Positions 45,412 through 56,827 are shown, counted from the first letter of the stretch. The stretch: DNA of 64,000 nt from Capsicum annuum (GCF_002878395.1 NC_061115.1:95832330-95896329); one strand, 5' to 3'. Made by a program: numbers and translations. The notes: generated by a model not told the origin, from the sequence alone.

Positions 45412-47716
45412 TTACAACACCCCAAAAATCCAAGCTAAGATTAAAACCATGCTTCAAGTATATATAAATTCGAACATCATGTTTTTCTTATAGGGGAAGT
45501 GATTTTTATATAGATTAAGGCCACAAGTAACTCCTAGATCATGGCCAATTCAAAGCCTTCCTTACCGATTCATTTCTTATGAAGAATCACTCTATCGTCA
45601 AATTCAAATGAGAAAAACTCCTAGATTTTAGAGTTTTTTGGAGCTTAAGATCTAGAAAATAATAGATATTTGAGTTATCTTTCCAACTCATGTAGTTTCA
45701 CCTTAACCAAATATCGACGTAAGATGTTATGGTTATTTTAGTGAAGCATTGCCGAATAATGAGAACATACGAGCGTAGGTACAATCGTGTTGAGATTGTA
45801 CGGCCATACAATGCTTGAAACTAATTGATACAACCCCAAACATCTAAAACTTGACTAGTATACCTTACATCCATGATAAATAACCACGACCATGGTTAGA
45901 AACAATTATCTTAGGTAAGAACGTGACTTATAAAGTTCATCGGATAACAACCAATAACTTATGAATTAAGTTACAATCATAGGTGGGTCTCATTATTATA
46001 CCAATGCTCGATTAGTGGAGTTCAAAGATACCAAATCCATATTCCAACCAAGAACACCACCCACAACTGTGCATAGGTCTCATGATCATGGGAAGGTCTC
46101 ATACGCCCCATCCAGCAACATTTTAGTTATGACTTTAAAGGGGATCATAAGTCTTTTTCAAATCTTTTAACATCAAAACTACATTGTTTAAGTTACACCA
46201 AGGCTGAGTACTAAGTTAAATATTACCCTATATCCCTCAATACCCAAACTCATTCAAAATTTTGCCTCAAACAAAAAAAATAATTCTTCTTCATCCAAGG
46301 TAATCTAGGGTTCATCTCTTTCAAGATCCAAGTTCAAAGATTTCAATATTATTTCCATCTCTAGGTGTGTCAAATTTAATTTGTAGTTCTCCTTTCACCC
46401 ATTGAGTCACAAGAATCTCAATTCCTCATTTTAATTCCTTCCTTAGATCTTAGGATTTATGAATGTTTTGAATTTCTTAATATTGTAGTTCATTGATACC
46501 ATTAAGTTGTAAACCCATGTTTAGCATGAATTTTGGTACCATGAAATGTTCAAATCATAAACCTAATTATATTATGAAATCCTTGATTATTGGACTTGAG
46601 TTATTAAATTTCTTAAATTCACTTTGTTCATCAAATTGGCATAGTAGGTTCATTCTTTTAAGATGGTGGATTTATGAATACTCGAGGACCTAGGATTTTA
46701 TACATATACATATGAGAATTATATCCTATATTCATATTTTTTTGAATTATGTCAGATAATGAATTTATTTTTGATCATTAGAATATTATTATTGAGCATT
46801 GTAGTATCTGTGTCTTTAAGTTAGGAGAAGTATTATCACCGAGCAGTCGCAGGTGTGAAGGATTACCTTTCTGTTAGGCTAATACCTTTAGCAGAAGTCC
46901 ATAAGTCATAGAGCTAAGATGCCACCAATGGTTCTAATGGTTACCTATCAAACCAGGCTTGGCACCTTAGTCTTTTCGGATATCCGTTTAGTGGATCCTC
47001 GTCAGTAGCGTTCATACCCTTGGCTAAGTATTTAATACCTTTCTAGATGAGGTTACAGGTTGGACCCTAGCAAGCTCAAATTGGGGTATGTCATTTATTT
47101 GTAGCTCCTACAATCCACAACCATTATTTCAAATTCAATTTCTAGCATGACCTTGTATCAATTATCCACCTTATAATACAGTATATGCTTATAATGTTGT
47201 ATAAATTTACCATGCTACGTACATTATGTTCAGCCTATAGTAGATATTTCCTATCGCACATACTCAGTATATTAAAAGTACTGACCATATAAATTCTTTT
47301 ATGCTATATTGTCTTATAATATGTGTTCTAACGCCCAACAACGGGATTAGACTTAGTATCATCTACTACTATATCACCAATAGATCTTTGGCATGTCACC
47401 ATCATTTGAGGACTAGTATCAATATTTATTTTTATTTATTTCAATTTCAAATAGATAGACTTAGTTCGGGGCTTGTCCCAACAACTCATCTTAGTATAGG
47501 ATTTCATACATATAGTTATATGTTCAACTCTCTGGTTTTAAACTCAGTATTATTGTTGGTCTTGATTATTATTTCCTCATTTAATACAACTTCCACACCA
47601 TGTTTTTATCAGTTAATTCATTATTATTAGTATCATTCCAGGCTATGGGTTAGATTGGGGTCACTTGTGACTCTAAGAATCATGTTACGACTAGGGAGTA
47701 GTCTCGGGTCATGACT
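45412..47716 (+). repeat. 3' LTR of element H (about 2.3 kb)
   Basis: It starts TTACAACACCCCAAAAATCC (canonical TGTAATACCCC decayed) and ends about GGGTCATGACTA (expected CATGACA). It matches the 5' fragment at 40343-41440. A stem-loop GTACAATC-7 nt-GATTGTAC lies at 45779-45801. Short open frames inside it are LTR sequence. Confidence 0.83.
45779..45801. repeat. Stem-loop dyad in LTR H
   Basis: GTACAATC and GATTGTAC, a perfect 8-bp stem with a 7-nt loop, about 370 bp inside the U3 end. Confidence 0.8.
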
Positions 47717-48039
47717 ATCTTGAAGTGTCGAGATAGATTTTGATCATTGTTGTCTTAGATTCCCACGCGATATGTTGAAGATCGACATGGTAATAGAGTT
47801 GTTGGTTATGATTATGTACACCACCTATAAACTTCATCACTTAAAACTTATTAGCATGGATAGGATTTGTATTGCCTATTTTGCTTATTCTACATATTTG
47901 TAGGCTACTTTTAGGGATCTTTCTAATGGTGACATCATTATTTACAACCATCATGGCAATCGACCAATCTTTCTGATGTTTTCTTTAAATAAAGTCGTTA
48001 GTGAAAGAGATGCGTCAGAATATTCATACCTTTGATCTC
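47717..48039. other. Unassigned spacer
   Basis: AT-rich sequence between the end of LTR H and the gag relic. No protein similarity recognised. It may be the decayed downstream part of that gag element. Confidence 0.4.
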
Positions 48040-48470
48040 TTGAGTGCCATTCAAAGCTATAGTTTGTAACTCAGTGGCTTGAGTGAATGTTTGTCCATAA
48101 AGTACCCTGCAGCCACATTATTTGTTACAAATTTTTTTACTGCATCTAACCCAAGTAAAACTTCACAAGCAATATTTCATCAGATATATGTGATTAAATA
48201 ATTTGAAAAACAACTGTTTAAATCTTTTCCAAGCTCACATTAGTTGTTCCCCAAGCCTTTGCTGGATGTGAAATATGTTGTCCTTTATGGGTTTTTTTGC
48301 TGAAAGAGAACCACTTTAGGGAAAGAAAATGTTCACAAGATCATTCCATGAGTGGATAAGGTGTGGTGGTAGACCATGATACTATGCTTTACCCTCTTCT
48401 GCAAGAGAATATTTTAAAACATGAGGTTTTATAGTCTCTTTAGGAGTATGGTATGTCTTATGCAAAACAC
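48040..48470 (-). pseudogene. Athila/Tat-type gypsy gag relic
   Basis: The minus strand from about 48450 reads HVLKYSLAEEGKA, a stop, YHGLPPHLIHSWNDLVNIFF, a stop, SLSAKKPIKDNIFHIQQRLG, EQLM, a stop, AWKRFKQLFFKLFNH, and later GQTFTQATELQTIALN. This is the core of the retrotransposon gag domain in Athila/Tat relatives (TWxxLxxxFLxKFFPxxKxxxLRxxIxxFxQxxGESLxEAWxRFKxLLxxCPHH). It is a different lineage from all the chromodomain elements here. Five stops; no intact gene. Confidence 0.78.
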
Positions 48471-50687
48471 ACACCCTATTATTCTTAATGTGAGTTTATC
48501 AAACAAGGTTTTACATCTTGAGTTCATGCAAATTTCTTTTCACCAAATTCTAACTCCCTCTTCCATGTCTGTAGATTAAGAAATTATGACATAGAATAAT
48601 ATTTTCAACCACTAAACCTTTTGATTATGAACAAAAAGAAGTTTGATATCTAACAACCCCAGAAACATATCATACGAGAACCTTATGAACTCTAGAATAT
48701 CATTGGGTTTCACAACCTCAATTGAGAATTTAACTACTCATATTGATAGTGAAATAACAAGAATATAAACTGAAAGTATGTATAACTTACTCTGAATCTT
48801 TAAATTTTGAATCTATGTTGAAGACTTGTTCAAGAACTAAGAACAATGAAAACTGGACAATAAAACTATGAATAATCTAAAACTATGAAAATTTTTATGA
48901 CTCCTTATAAATGACACCTAATATATCTATTTATAATGGTAAATAAAGTAGGAATCCTACAAGAATCAACTTCTACAATCAGTATGCTTCATGGTCCACT
49001 CCATTATTGTCAACTCATTTCTGGTCCATGAATTATAATTATGTCATCATTAATTGCTTTTTATGTTTTTTTGAATTTGCCTTTTAGTTTTTCTTTTCGT
49101 TTATCATTTACTTTGACGGCCACACTTTGGGCTCCTAGATTTGTTTACCTTTCCAATCCTTGTTGCCTCCCAGCAAACATACAAGTGTACATCTTTACAA
49201 GTAATTTAAAAATTGTAAGCAATCAAATGTGAAATTTCACAAGGACTTAGCACTCAGAGTTTCTCAATTAATTCTACTAATTGATCCTTTAACAATCTAA
49301 TTGGATTAGCCTTTTAACTGTATCATTGCGCGGGGTAGTTAAATTAATCCGAATGTATCTATATGTATTCTTATATATGACTCATCCTGGGAAAATTAGG
49401 TACATCTCTAGAATGCATCTATATCTATTCTTGGAAATGACCTATGTAGGAAAAATTAGGTACATCTCTATCCTAGATGCAAATTCACCTGTAGTCACAA
49501 TCTATTCCCCTTCATCCATATTCTATTTCTTATCTCGGTCTCTCAAATTTCTATAAGAATTATTTGTTTATCCTCATTAGTTGCCAGTTGATAGAATAGT
49601 AGTCACAAGTTTAAAAGAAGAAAAAGCAATAGTAAATTCCATAATACAGTAATGTATAAACTATGAGATCTATAATATGTCCACAACCCTAGATTTATGA
49701 AGGACCTTTATCCTCTCATTAAAATATAAGCGATAAATAATACTAAGTAAAAGTTTAAAAAGTATCCTTACAAGATCTGGGACTTTGTCTCTCTCGATGA
49801 TCTTACAATCTTTATTCTCGCTAAAATGGACTTACGAGGGGAACTTATAATATTTAAAAACACCTAAACGGACCCTTCAAGACTAAATATGAACAAGGGA
49901 TAATTTCTCCATGCTGCTAGGAGCTCACGGCTTGAGGAACTTCTACTTGCTCTAGAGCTTCTGCTGTGATGAATATTTACCCGCCTTGGAATTTTTCTTA
50001 CATATTGTAAAAAGTGGGTAAAAATTTACCCTACTTACCATGGGATTCTCTTGACAACTTACATTGCAAAATCCTGTCATTTTTTCCAACTTAGTCTAAT
50101 TCTTTGTTTTTTAACCTTATTTGCATAAAGCACCCTACATAATATAAATCAACAGCTAAAGCTAAACTATCCTAAAAAAGCATACATAATGGCCAAAAGT
50201 AGTGAAAAGTGTATCTTATCCTATGTTACATTCCCACACTTAACCCTTTCTTCACCGTCAAACAACCACCAAGTTCTTTTAACTAAACCTCTATTTTACT
50301 ATGCAACTCAACGGGTTGTTTTTACCGGGATTGACAAGATATTTTAAACGTGAAAGAAACACTTATACAAAGTACTTTAAACATTTCAAATAAAGACAAT
50401 TCTATAAAGACTACAACCTTTAGAATCCACTTTCCATCACAGTACATATGGCAAGCTATAATGACATTATCGAGCAAAGAAATTAAATATATCACCAATT
50501 TTACATCCCTCACTTTTTACTATATTTCCCCTCACACATTCATTGTATAACACAATTTCTAAGGCACACGAATAAAGCAATAACAACTGGATTCGAAATC
50601 GAGAGGGCGTCATGCGGAAGCTATTAGTTGCAAACTATGAGACGATAAATAAGATGACAACGAAAAACAATACTAAAAACATAATTT
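48471..50687. other. AT-rich stretch without recognisable genes
   Basis: No coding frame of family resemblance seen. It contains an exact-period 60-bp tandem duplication at 49351-49470. Short open frames (for example 49041-49232, 49326-49556, 50350-50550) have no recognisable motifs. It may be the remnant of the leader and LTR of the Athila/Tat-like element. Confidence 0.5.
49351..49470. repeat. 60-bp tandem duplication
   Basis: Two units, 49351-49410 and 49411-49470, each starting GAATG(T/C)ATCTATAT and ending AAAATTAGGTACATCTCTA, with about ten differences. Confidence 0.85.
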
Positions 50688-51012
50688 TAATATATGACTT
50701 GGCCAATTGGCCTACATATAAAACCTAATATTAAAAATAATATTAAAAAGCATAAAACTAATGAGAGAGAAAATTTTTTCCTATACGAAACTCTTAAAAA
50801 ACTACATTGTGAATTTTATTGTGTTATGGTATGAGAAGGGGTCTCCTAGTTATAGATGTCTAAAATCTTTCTTCCAAGAAAGAGGTTAGCCAAATATGAA
50901 AAAAAATTATATTTTTTTCTTTCAGGAAACTAAAAGTAATTATGGTAACTTTTATTTTTCTTCTAAGAAAAAATAAAATTTAAATATAGTAAGAAAATCA
51001 GGGCAAAAACCG
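50688..51012 (+). repeat. Direct repeat R1
   Basis: About 325 bp matching 52612-52925 in the same orientation (TTGGCCAATTGGCCTACATA against TTGGACAATTGACCTACATA; shared TTATGGTATGAGAAG, CCAAGAAAGAGGTTAGCCAA). It may be an intergenic promoter or LTR-like unit bordering the coding relics that follow. Confidence 0.85.
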
Positions 51013-51121
51013 TAAAAAGATCTTCACTTGATCCGTCTTCTCTTCATATCACGTGCATGAACTTCGTTCTTGATAAAATCTTCATAACTGTTGCTTTCCA
51101 TGGTTAAAATTAAGGTTTAAA

Positions 51122-51806
51122 ATATCATGGTTAAAAATTGGTTTAAAAGTAATAACAAATTTAGAAGAATATATGAGAACCAAAGATATAAAATATATAG
51201 AATACCTTAATAAAAATATAGAAGAATTAATAAGATTAAAAAAATCAACTAAAGAAAATTATGAAAAAGCATTTAATTGACCCACCTAAATGACAGATAA
51301 TTCTGAAGTATTAGTTTTATACATACTTAGAGACATAGAAATTATAGACGTAAAGAAAATAATATGAGAAAAAATATTTAACATTGAAGATGAAGAGTTA
51401 GATATAAATCAGATAGAAGATGAGCTTGGAGAAATATACTTAAGTGATGACAATCGCTATTACTACCTAGATAATTATTCAGATGGATATTATACTGATT
51501 AAGAAATGCTAGAATATATTCAAAGAGTTAGAGACAAATAAAGTTGGCTATACGAAGAAATTAATTATAGAAACCAGCTTAGAAAAGGAAGAGAATAATT
51601 AAAAGAAAGATTAATTTGGATAAATAAAACCATGAAACAACTAGAATCAAAACACAGTTTAAAATATAATTTAGACATAGAATTATTCATAGACAAAAAA
51701 GACAGGATAATTAACGAAATAGATAACCTAGAATTCAATATCAGATATAGTACAACTAGAATAAATTATTATAAAGAAATTTGTAGTATAACAACTACTT
51801 TAGGAT
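51122..51806 (+). pseudogene. Lysine/glutamate/isoleucine-rich coding relic, possible pararetrovirus ORF
   Basis: One frame runs about 228 codons with only stops of the kind made by C-to-T change (TGA, TAA) and no visible frameshift. Readable pieces include YIEYLNKNIEELIRLKK, INQIEDELGEIYLSDDN and LDIELFIDKKDRIINEIDN. The composition suggests a coiled-coil protein. It is unlike any gypsy or copia domain in the window. Caulimoviridae (plant pararetroviruses) carry such small coiled-coil proteins, so an endogenous pararetrovirus relic is possible, but no diagnostic domain (movement protein, coat zinc finger, RT) is seen. Confidence 0.4.
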
Positions 51807-51848
51807 AAAATGATAGACTATGAGTATTTAAAATATCGGAGACAAGAT

Positions 51849-52047
51849 ATGGAAGAAATAAGAGCAACAGAGATACTTATGAATGAAAATTTAATTAAAT
51901 ATTTAAAAAAATATATATATAGAATATTTAGAATACCTCGAAAATAATATAGAAGAATTACTAACACTAAGAGAAAAAACTAAAGAATACTACAGTAAAG
52001 CTTTTAATCAATTTTCACATAATTACCCTCCAAGATATGAACATTAA
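51849..52047 (+). pseudogene. Second, partial copy of the same coding relic
   Basis: It starts ATG GAAGAAATA... (MEEIRATEILMNENLIKYL). After a frame change it reads EYLEYLENNIEELLTLREKT, then EYYSKAFNQFSHNYPPRYEH and TAA. The middle aligns with 51170-51290 (IEYLNKNIEEL..., AFN), so the two stretches are duplicates of one coding segment. Confidence 0.5.
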
Positions 52048-52159
52048 TAAAATAAAAATATTTAGAGAAGTTAAGAAATATCCACGCACAAATAAAAATA
52101 GATATATTTGAACTATAATAGATCTATTTATCACCTAATTTATCCGCACCCCCTGTAAT

Positions 52160-52172
52160 TGGTATCAGAGCC
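52160..52172 (+). promoter_or_regulatory. tRNA-iMet primer-binding site of an unassigned reverse-transcribing element
   Basis: TGGTATCAGAGCC, an exact 13-base complement of the plant initiator-Met tRNA 3' end. It is not next to any gypsy LTR end found here. Both plant LTR retrotransposons and plant pararetroviruses use this site. Confidence 0.75.
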
Positions 52173-52263
52173 TATGCTATTTGGATTTATTTGATTAATT
52201 TATTAATTATGAATTAATTAAATTTAGATATTCACCAAAACAATATTTATAATATTTTTTTAG

Positions 52264-52428
52264 ATGAACAACGTAAAAAAACCACAACAATATAAAGAAT
52301 TAAAACAAATAATATCTGAAAAACATAAAGAACTAAAATTAAGAATAGAAAGATTACAATATAACATAATTGTCGGAGTTAGTAAAAACTCAATAAACTG
52401 CACAAAACAAAAAAAATATCAAATTTAG
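52264..52428 (+). pseudogene. Small ORF 1 downstream of the primer site
   Basis: ATG at 52264 opens about 55 codons, rich in Lys, Gln and Ile (MNNVKKPQQYKELKQ; HKELKLRIERLQYN), ending in TAG. A one-base shift would extend it towards 52489 (KLESTIDSLKYIYRH). A coiled coil is likely. No family recognised. Confidence 0.4.
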
Positions 52429-52489
52429 AATCAACAATAGATAGTCTAAAATATATCTATCGACATAACCTATATACATTAAAATAAAA

Positions 52490-52611
52490 TGAACAAAGAA
52501 GAATTTATAATAGATGAAAAAACATATGAAAATCACGAAGGATTAAAAATAAAAATAGTATTCTCTAATTTAGGAAGGAGATATAAGAAAATAGGTGTGG
52601 ATATTCTCTAA
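52490..52611 (+). pseudogene. Small ORF 2, truncated
   Basis: ATG at 52490 follows the TAA of the shifted ORF 1 frame by one base (TAAAATG). It reads MNKEEFIIDEKTYENHEGLK and continues to a TAA at about 52610, where direct repeat R2 begins. Tight head-to-tail ORFs of this kind are usual in pararetrovirus genomes. The ORF is probably cut short by the repeat junction. Confidence 0.4.
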
Positions 52612-52925
52612 TTTATATGATTTGGACAATTGACCTACATATAAAATCTAATATTAAAAAGCATAAACTGATGATAGAGAAAATCTTTCCCAAAACTAAA
52701 CTCTTAAAAGAGTACATTGTGAATTCTATTGTATTATGGTATGAGAAGCAAGTCTTCTATTTATAGATGTCCAAAATCTTTTCTCCAAGAAAGAGGTTAG
52801 CCAAATAGGGAAAAGAATTTTTTTTTTTCTTTCAGAAAAAGTAAAAGTAATTATGATAACTTTAATTTTCCTTCAAAGAAAAAATAAAAGTTAAATAATG
52901 TAAGAAAATCTAGGCAAAAACTCTA
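52612..52925 (+). repeat. Direct repeat R2
   Basis: Second copy of R1. It contains CTATTTATAG at 52758-52767, a possible TATA box, in a position where R1 has the decayed form AGTTATAG. Confidence 0.85.
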
Positions 52926-53323
52926 ATAATAACACTCACTCTCACAAAATAATTCACATGCATATAAGATATACCATAGACTATTTGTTATTGTAATACT
53001 CCGTTAAAAACATAGAGACATATGATCAAACGGTCTTTATTTGTTTGCAATGTCAGTTAAGGGATGTTAGAAAATATTTAGTTAAAATAGTCGACTCTTT
53101 CACGCATTTGTTTTTATTGGTCAATTTTTCTTTTAGCTTCTTTACAAATACGGACATCAGAATCATCAAGAAAATAGTTAAATTTCTCTTCCACATCTAT
53201 CACCTTCTTCCCAATCATCTTCAATTATTGTGAATATGTTCCAAAGATATGTAAGTCTTTGCTATCTTCAAATGAATTATTAATAGTACAAAAATTATAT
53301 GGATGCATATGGGAATTGCATCA
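52926..53323. other. Unassigned AT-rich spacer
   Basis: No gene, LTR end or repeat recognised. One open frame (53045-53233) without motifs. Confidence 0.4.
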
Positions 53324-54130
53324 TGTTAGCATCCAACCACTCACTCACGTCTACATGGTCGTGCAAGTAATAAACTAGCTCTTTTGAGCCGAATATTGAT
53401 CCCATAGAGACTTGGTGTTTAGCAGGAAATCCAATTCAAGTATTACTATCAAAGTTAAACAAGTCACATTGAAACCAAAAATATTTTAAGATTTTTTATG
53501 CAAATAGTAGTAATGAACAATAGCAGAAATTAAAAAGTGTTAGTAAATAACAATTCAGAGAGTTCTACAGTCAAGGAACCTTGAATAATCATACAAAGCT
53601 ATATAATCGTGTTGAATAAGTTATTATTTTGACCGTTGATTCATGGAATTAATATTACGATTATGTTCTTACAAGCCTCTAATCATCTATATAAATTAGC
53701 CTCATAACTAAATCATTAATCGGAGATGTGGGAACTAATTCAAATGCATTAGTATTTTACCAACTTTAATGTACGCTAATCAATCATGATCATAACATCA
53801 AACCTAGAAATAGGGTGTTTAGCTGCTCATATTTACAAAACGAATTGCCATTAATGAATTTATAAGAAAAACTACATGAAAAGTAGGAATTAAGAAGAAA
53901 AGCCCTAACGTAGAGCCCTTGATGCCTTGTCCTCTCTCTAAACATGTGTTTTTTGCAAAGATTTCTTGTAAATGTGTCTATGTACTCTTTATATATCCCT
54001 TTAGGTTGTTCATAAGTTTCCCCATGATGTGTCATGAATTTATGGTGCTTGAGATGCTTAAAATAATAAATATTGCAACTAAAAAGGCATTTTTCTGTGT
54101 ATATGATGGGCTTTTGCATGATTACTAAAA
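53324..54130 (-). repeat. LTR-like segment of Athila/Tat type (minus strand)
   Basis: On the minus strand: a TATA box (TATATAAAG, 53995-53987), then about 165 bp later GAGCAGCTAAACACCC. Some 400 bp farther comes AAGTCTCTATGGGATCAATA with TTATTACTTGCACGACC, the typical U5 end of Athila/Tat LTRs. It ends near GGATGCTAACA (53324). It may be the 5' LTR of the element that left the gag relic at 48040-48470. Exact ends are uncertain. Confidence 0.5.
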
Positions 54131-54150
54131 AAATAGGCTTAATAAAATGG

Positions 54151-54462
54151 AAATGTTGAAAAGTGGACTCTCAGAGGATAAGATGAATGAAAACATAACC
54201 ATGGGATCTAACCACGATTGTATCAAGGCTATTGTGGCATGAATAAAAGAAGGGGTCTCCATAAGTTGATCAGATGAAAACCTCCTGTAATCATACCATG
54301 AAAATACGATCGTACCACTTGGTTAGGGGAGGAAGACCTGAAAATAAAGATGTAGGAGCTAAGTATGAGTCTCATTAGATGAGAGCTTTCCACGATCATG
54401 TAATCATCATATGAACGTAGCTTAATGTTGTAGGAAGAAGGCCCAGATATGAAGACTACAGA
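54151..54462 (+). repeat. Left flank of the solo LTR (possible Tat-type U3)
   Basis: Non-coding sequence with repeated 'cgatcgtacc' and 'ccacgat' words, shared in style with the right flank (56823-57010). It is probably the host of the solo LTR insertion, an LTR U3 in plus orientation. Tentative. Confidence 0.35.
54458..54462. other. Target-site duplication of the solo LTR, left copy
   Basis: ACAGA, identical to 56823-56827. Confidence 0.9.
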
Positions 54463-56822
54463 TGTAATACCCTGGAAAATTTTCTTCGTAAAGATTTTGT
54501 GAGAAACGTATCGAGTTCTATGCTTTAGAGTGATCCATCAATTTTTTGTGTAGTATTTCTAAGATTTTAACCTACCATTACGTAGAGTATCGAAAAATCT
54601 TTCCAACGATATGTAGATCATATAAAATGGACACTCGAGCGATGAGTTACTACCATTCCGATCGAACTATGAATAGTAAAACGTGCAGGAAAACAAAAGT
54701 ACTGAGGCCTAGCGTATTTTTGCTCCAACATCAATAGATCATAACTCCTTGTACACAATTATCTAGGTGAGATACTATATATCAATGGAAAGATATGAGA
54801 GTCCTCTTTCTAATGAAATTAATTTCATCTAATTTGAATATCGGAGTAAAACGTTATGGTTGATCTACTTCAGACTATCAAAACAGTCCACCAAAGGACA
54901 GATTCAAGAATTATTTGATTTTTAGGGGCGTTTTGGTCATTCTCCCTCACCCAAAATCCATCCAAACCCTATATTAAAGCCTATTAGAAGAATTATATAT
55001 TATATTTGATCAAATTCCCTTAAAAAGAAAACCCTGAGCACCTACATCCAACTTCAAGAACGTCTAAAGTTCACTGTTAATTCTGCAAATTTATTCAAGA
55101 TTCCAAGTTCCTAGTGCAAGAACTTCAAGAACATCCAATGTTCACCATTAATTATGAAAATTTATTTAAGATTCCAAGTTCCTAGTTCAAGAACTCCAAG
55201 AACCATCATTCAAAGGCACGATTAACATCTTAAAAATGAGTATCGATCTAAAGTTCATCATTCAAGGTATGTGGGGTTTTTCAACAAGAACTATCTTTCG
55301 TTATTGTGCCCAAAAGTAATTTTCTTTACAAAGGCATGAATTTTATTTGATTTTTATGAATTTGAAGCATGAACCCATATCTTATGATGGTTATTATGAA
55401 ATCTTGATATTTATGATTTTGAAAGATGAATTTACATGTGTGGTGATATAAAGCATGAATCTTGAACGATATTTATCATGATTGTGATATTTGGGTCGTA
55501 AGTCCCTATTGGAAATTGTGTTTTTTGAGAAAGTGTGTGTTATAAGCACGTTAATGCTGAATATTTGAGATATTTTGAATGATTTGACATTTTGGTCGTG
55601 AAAGAGTTATTTTGAACTCAACTGTGAATAAAATCCACGTATTTATTGATTAAGATAAAGGGGTAGCAAATTGGCTCTTCATGAAAATTGTTGAAGTGTT
55701 TATTGTGGATTTTCTTTAATATGAGCCTGAGGCTGATTTAAATTTTTATGCTAAGTCCGGGAGTAATCTTTAGCACCGAGTGGGAGGTATAAAGTAACCT
55801 TAATTCACTAGAACTACGTGCCCCCTTAGGATGTGAGCTTGAGGCTGATTTATATAGTGATCACTAGTGTTTTTGAATTGATACTGGAAGTCCTACTCCG
55901 ATGGCAAGGATAGGACGGCTCTCCCCAACGTGGGTTGTACGTTGGACTCCATGAGCACACATGATTTATGTCAGTTATAGGATCTCCTAATGTGTGTGTG
56001 TGTACTCTTCTATCTGAGATGAAAACATATTTGCTTAAAAGGCTGAGTTTGAGAAAGTCATTATTCTTAAAAGATTTAAGGAATATATTCTAATGATAAT
56101 TGACATGAGATTTGATTGTTTTGATGATTTAAAATTGAGATGAAATTTAGTTGAGAACGTATTGTAATGACTCACTTATTTTACTATACATGTATTATTC
56201 ATCCATGATTTTGATGATTTAATTCGAGCTAAGTGAGTCATCTATATCAGCATGCATAATTTTATAAACTGTGATGATATTAAGATATTATTTTATATAT
56301 GCGTTTCACCCCCATTTGCTCAGTATTTTTCCATGGTACTGACCCACATATTCGTATGTGGGCTATATTTTCTCGGAATGTAGGTACAAGGTATAGTTGT
56401 AACTTCAAATCCAGTTTGTTCGTGGTATCCAGTCTGCAGGTGATAAGTCTTTTTGATTCAAGGGCTTGGGTTACTTATGCAGAATTTATAGTGTTGTATT
56501 TTCTTTATTCAGTCATATTGAGTTGGGGTAGTCGGGAGTCATGACCTGGCTACCTACAGTCAGTACTCGTAGAGGCTTCATAGGCAGTCAGTAAAAGTTG
56601 ATGTATTTTGTTTCAATTTTGGTTGTAAAGGCAGAATTGTAATCCTTTAAAATTCCATTTTTGTATCGATCAGATTTAGAAAAGAGTTAATTTTTGCTAA
56701 TTTGTATGGATTTGTATTTTTATTTAGTTCCTAATGAGTTATGCCAGTAGAAGGGTTAGCTTGGGGTCACTTGTGACCTTAAGCACCGTGTGCGTCTCGG
56801 GACCTAATTTCGAGGCGTTACA
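54463..56822 (+). repeat. Solo LTR (2360 bp)
   Basis: It starts TGTAATACCCTGGAAAATTT and ends TTTCGAGGCGTTACA, with TG...CA ends, no primer site or coding sequence on either side, and a perfect 5-bp duplication. This is the product of recombination between the two LTRs of a full element. The TGTAATACCC start resembles LTR F. U3 holds a 16-bp AT-rich palindrome at 54813-54828. Open frames in it (54546-54737, 56299-56544) are LTR sequence. Confidence 0.93.
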
Positions 56823-56827
56823 ACAGA
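56823..56827. other. Target-site duplication of the solo LTR, right copy
   Basis: ACAGA, identical to 54458-54462. Confidence 0.9.

Noticed and set aside
47301..47630. Open frame of 109 codons as a membrane protein gene
   Set aside because: Located in the 3' LTR of element H; the corresponding part of the 5' LTR is partly deleted and shows no protein conservation.
48471..50687. A host gene in the largest stretch free of gypsy sequence
   Set aside because: No frame longer than about 76 codons, no recognisable exon motif, and base composition like the flanking relics. A gene cannot be excluded without transcript data but is not supported.
53790..54119. Open frame of 109 codons on the minus strand as a host gene
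   Set aside because: Falls in the R-U5 part of an LTR-like segment, just after its TATA box; no motif or splice structure supports a gene.
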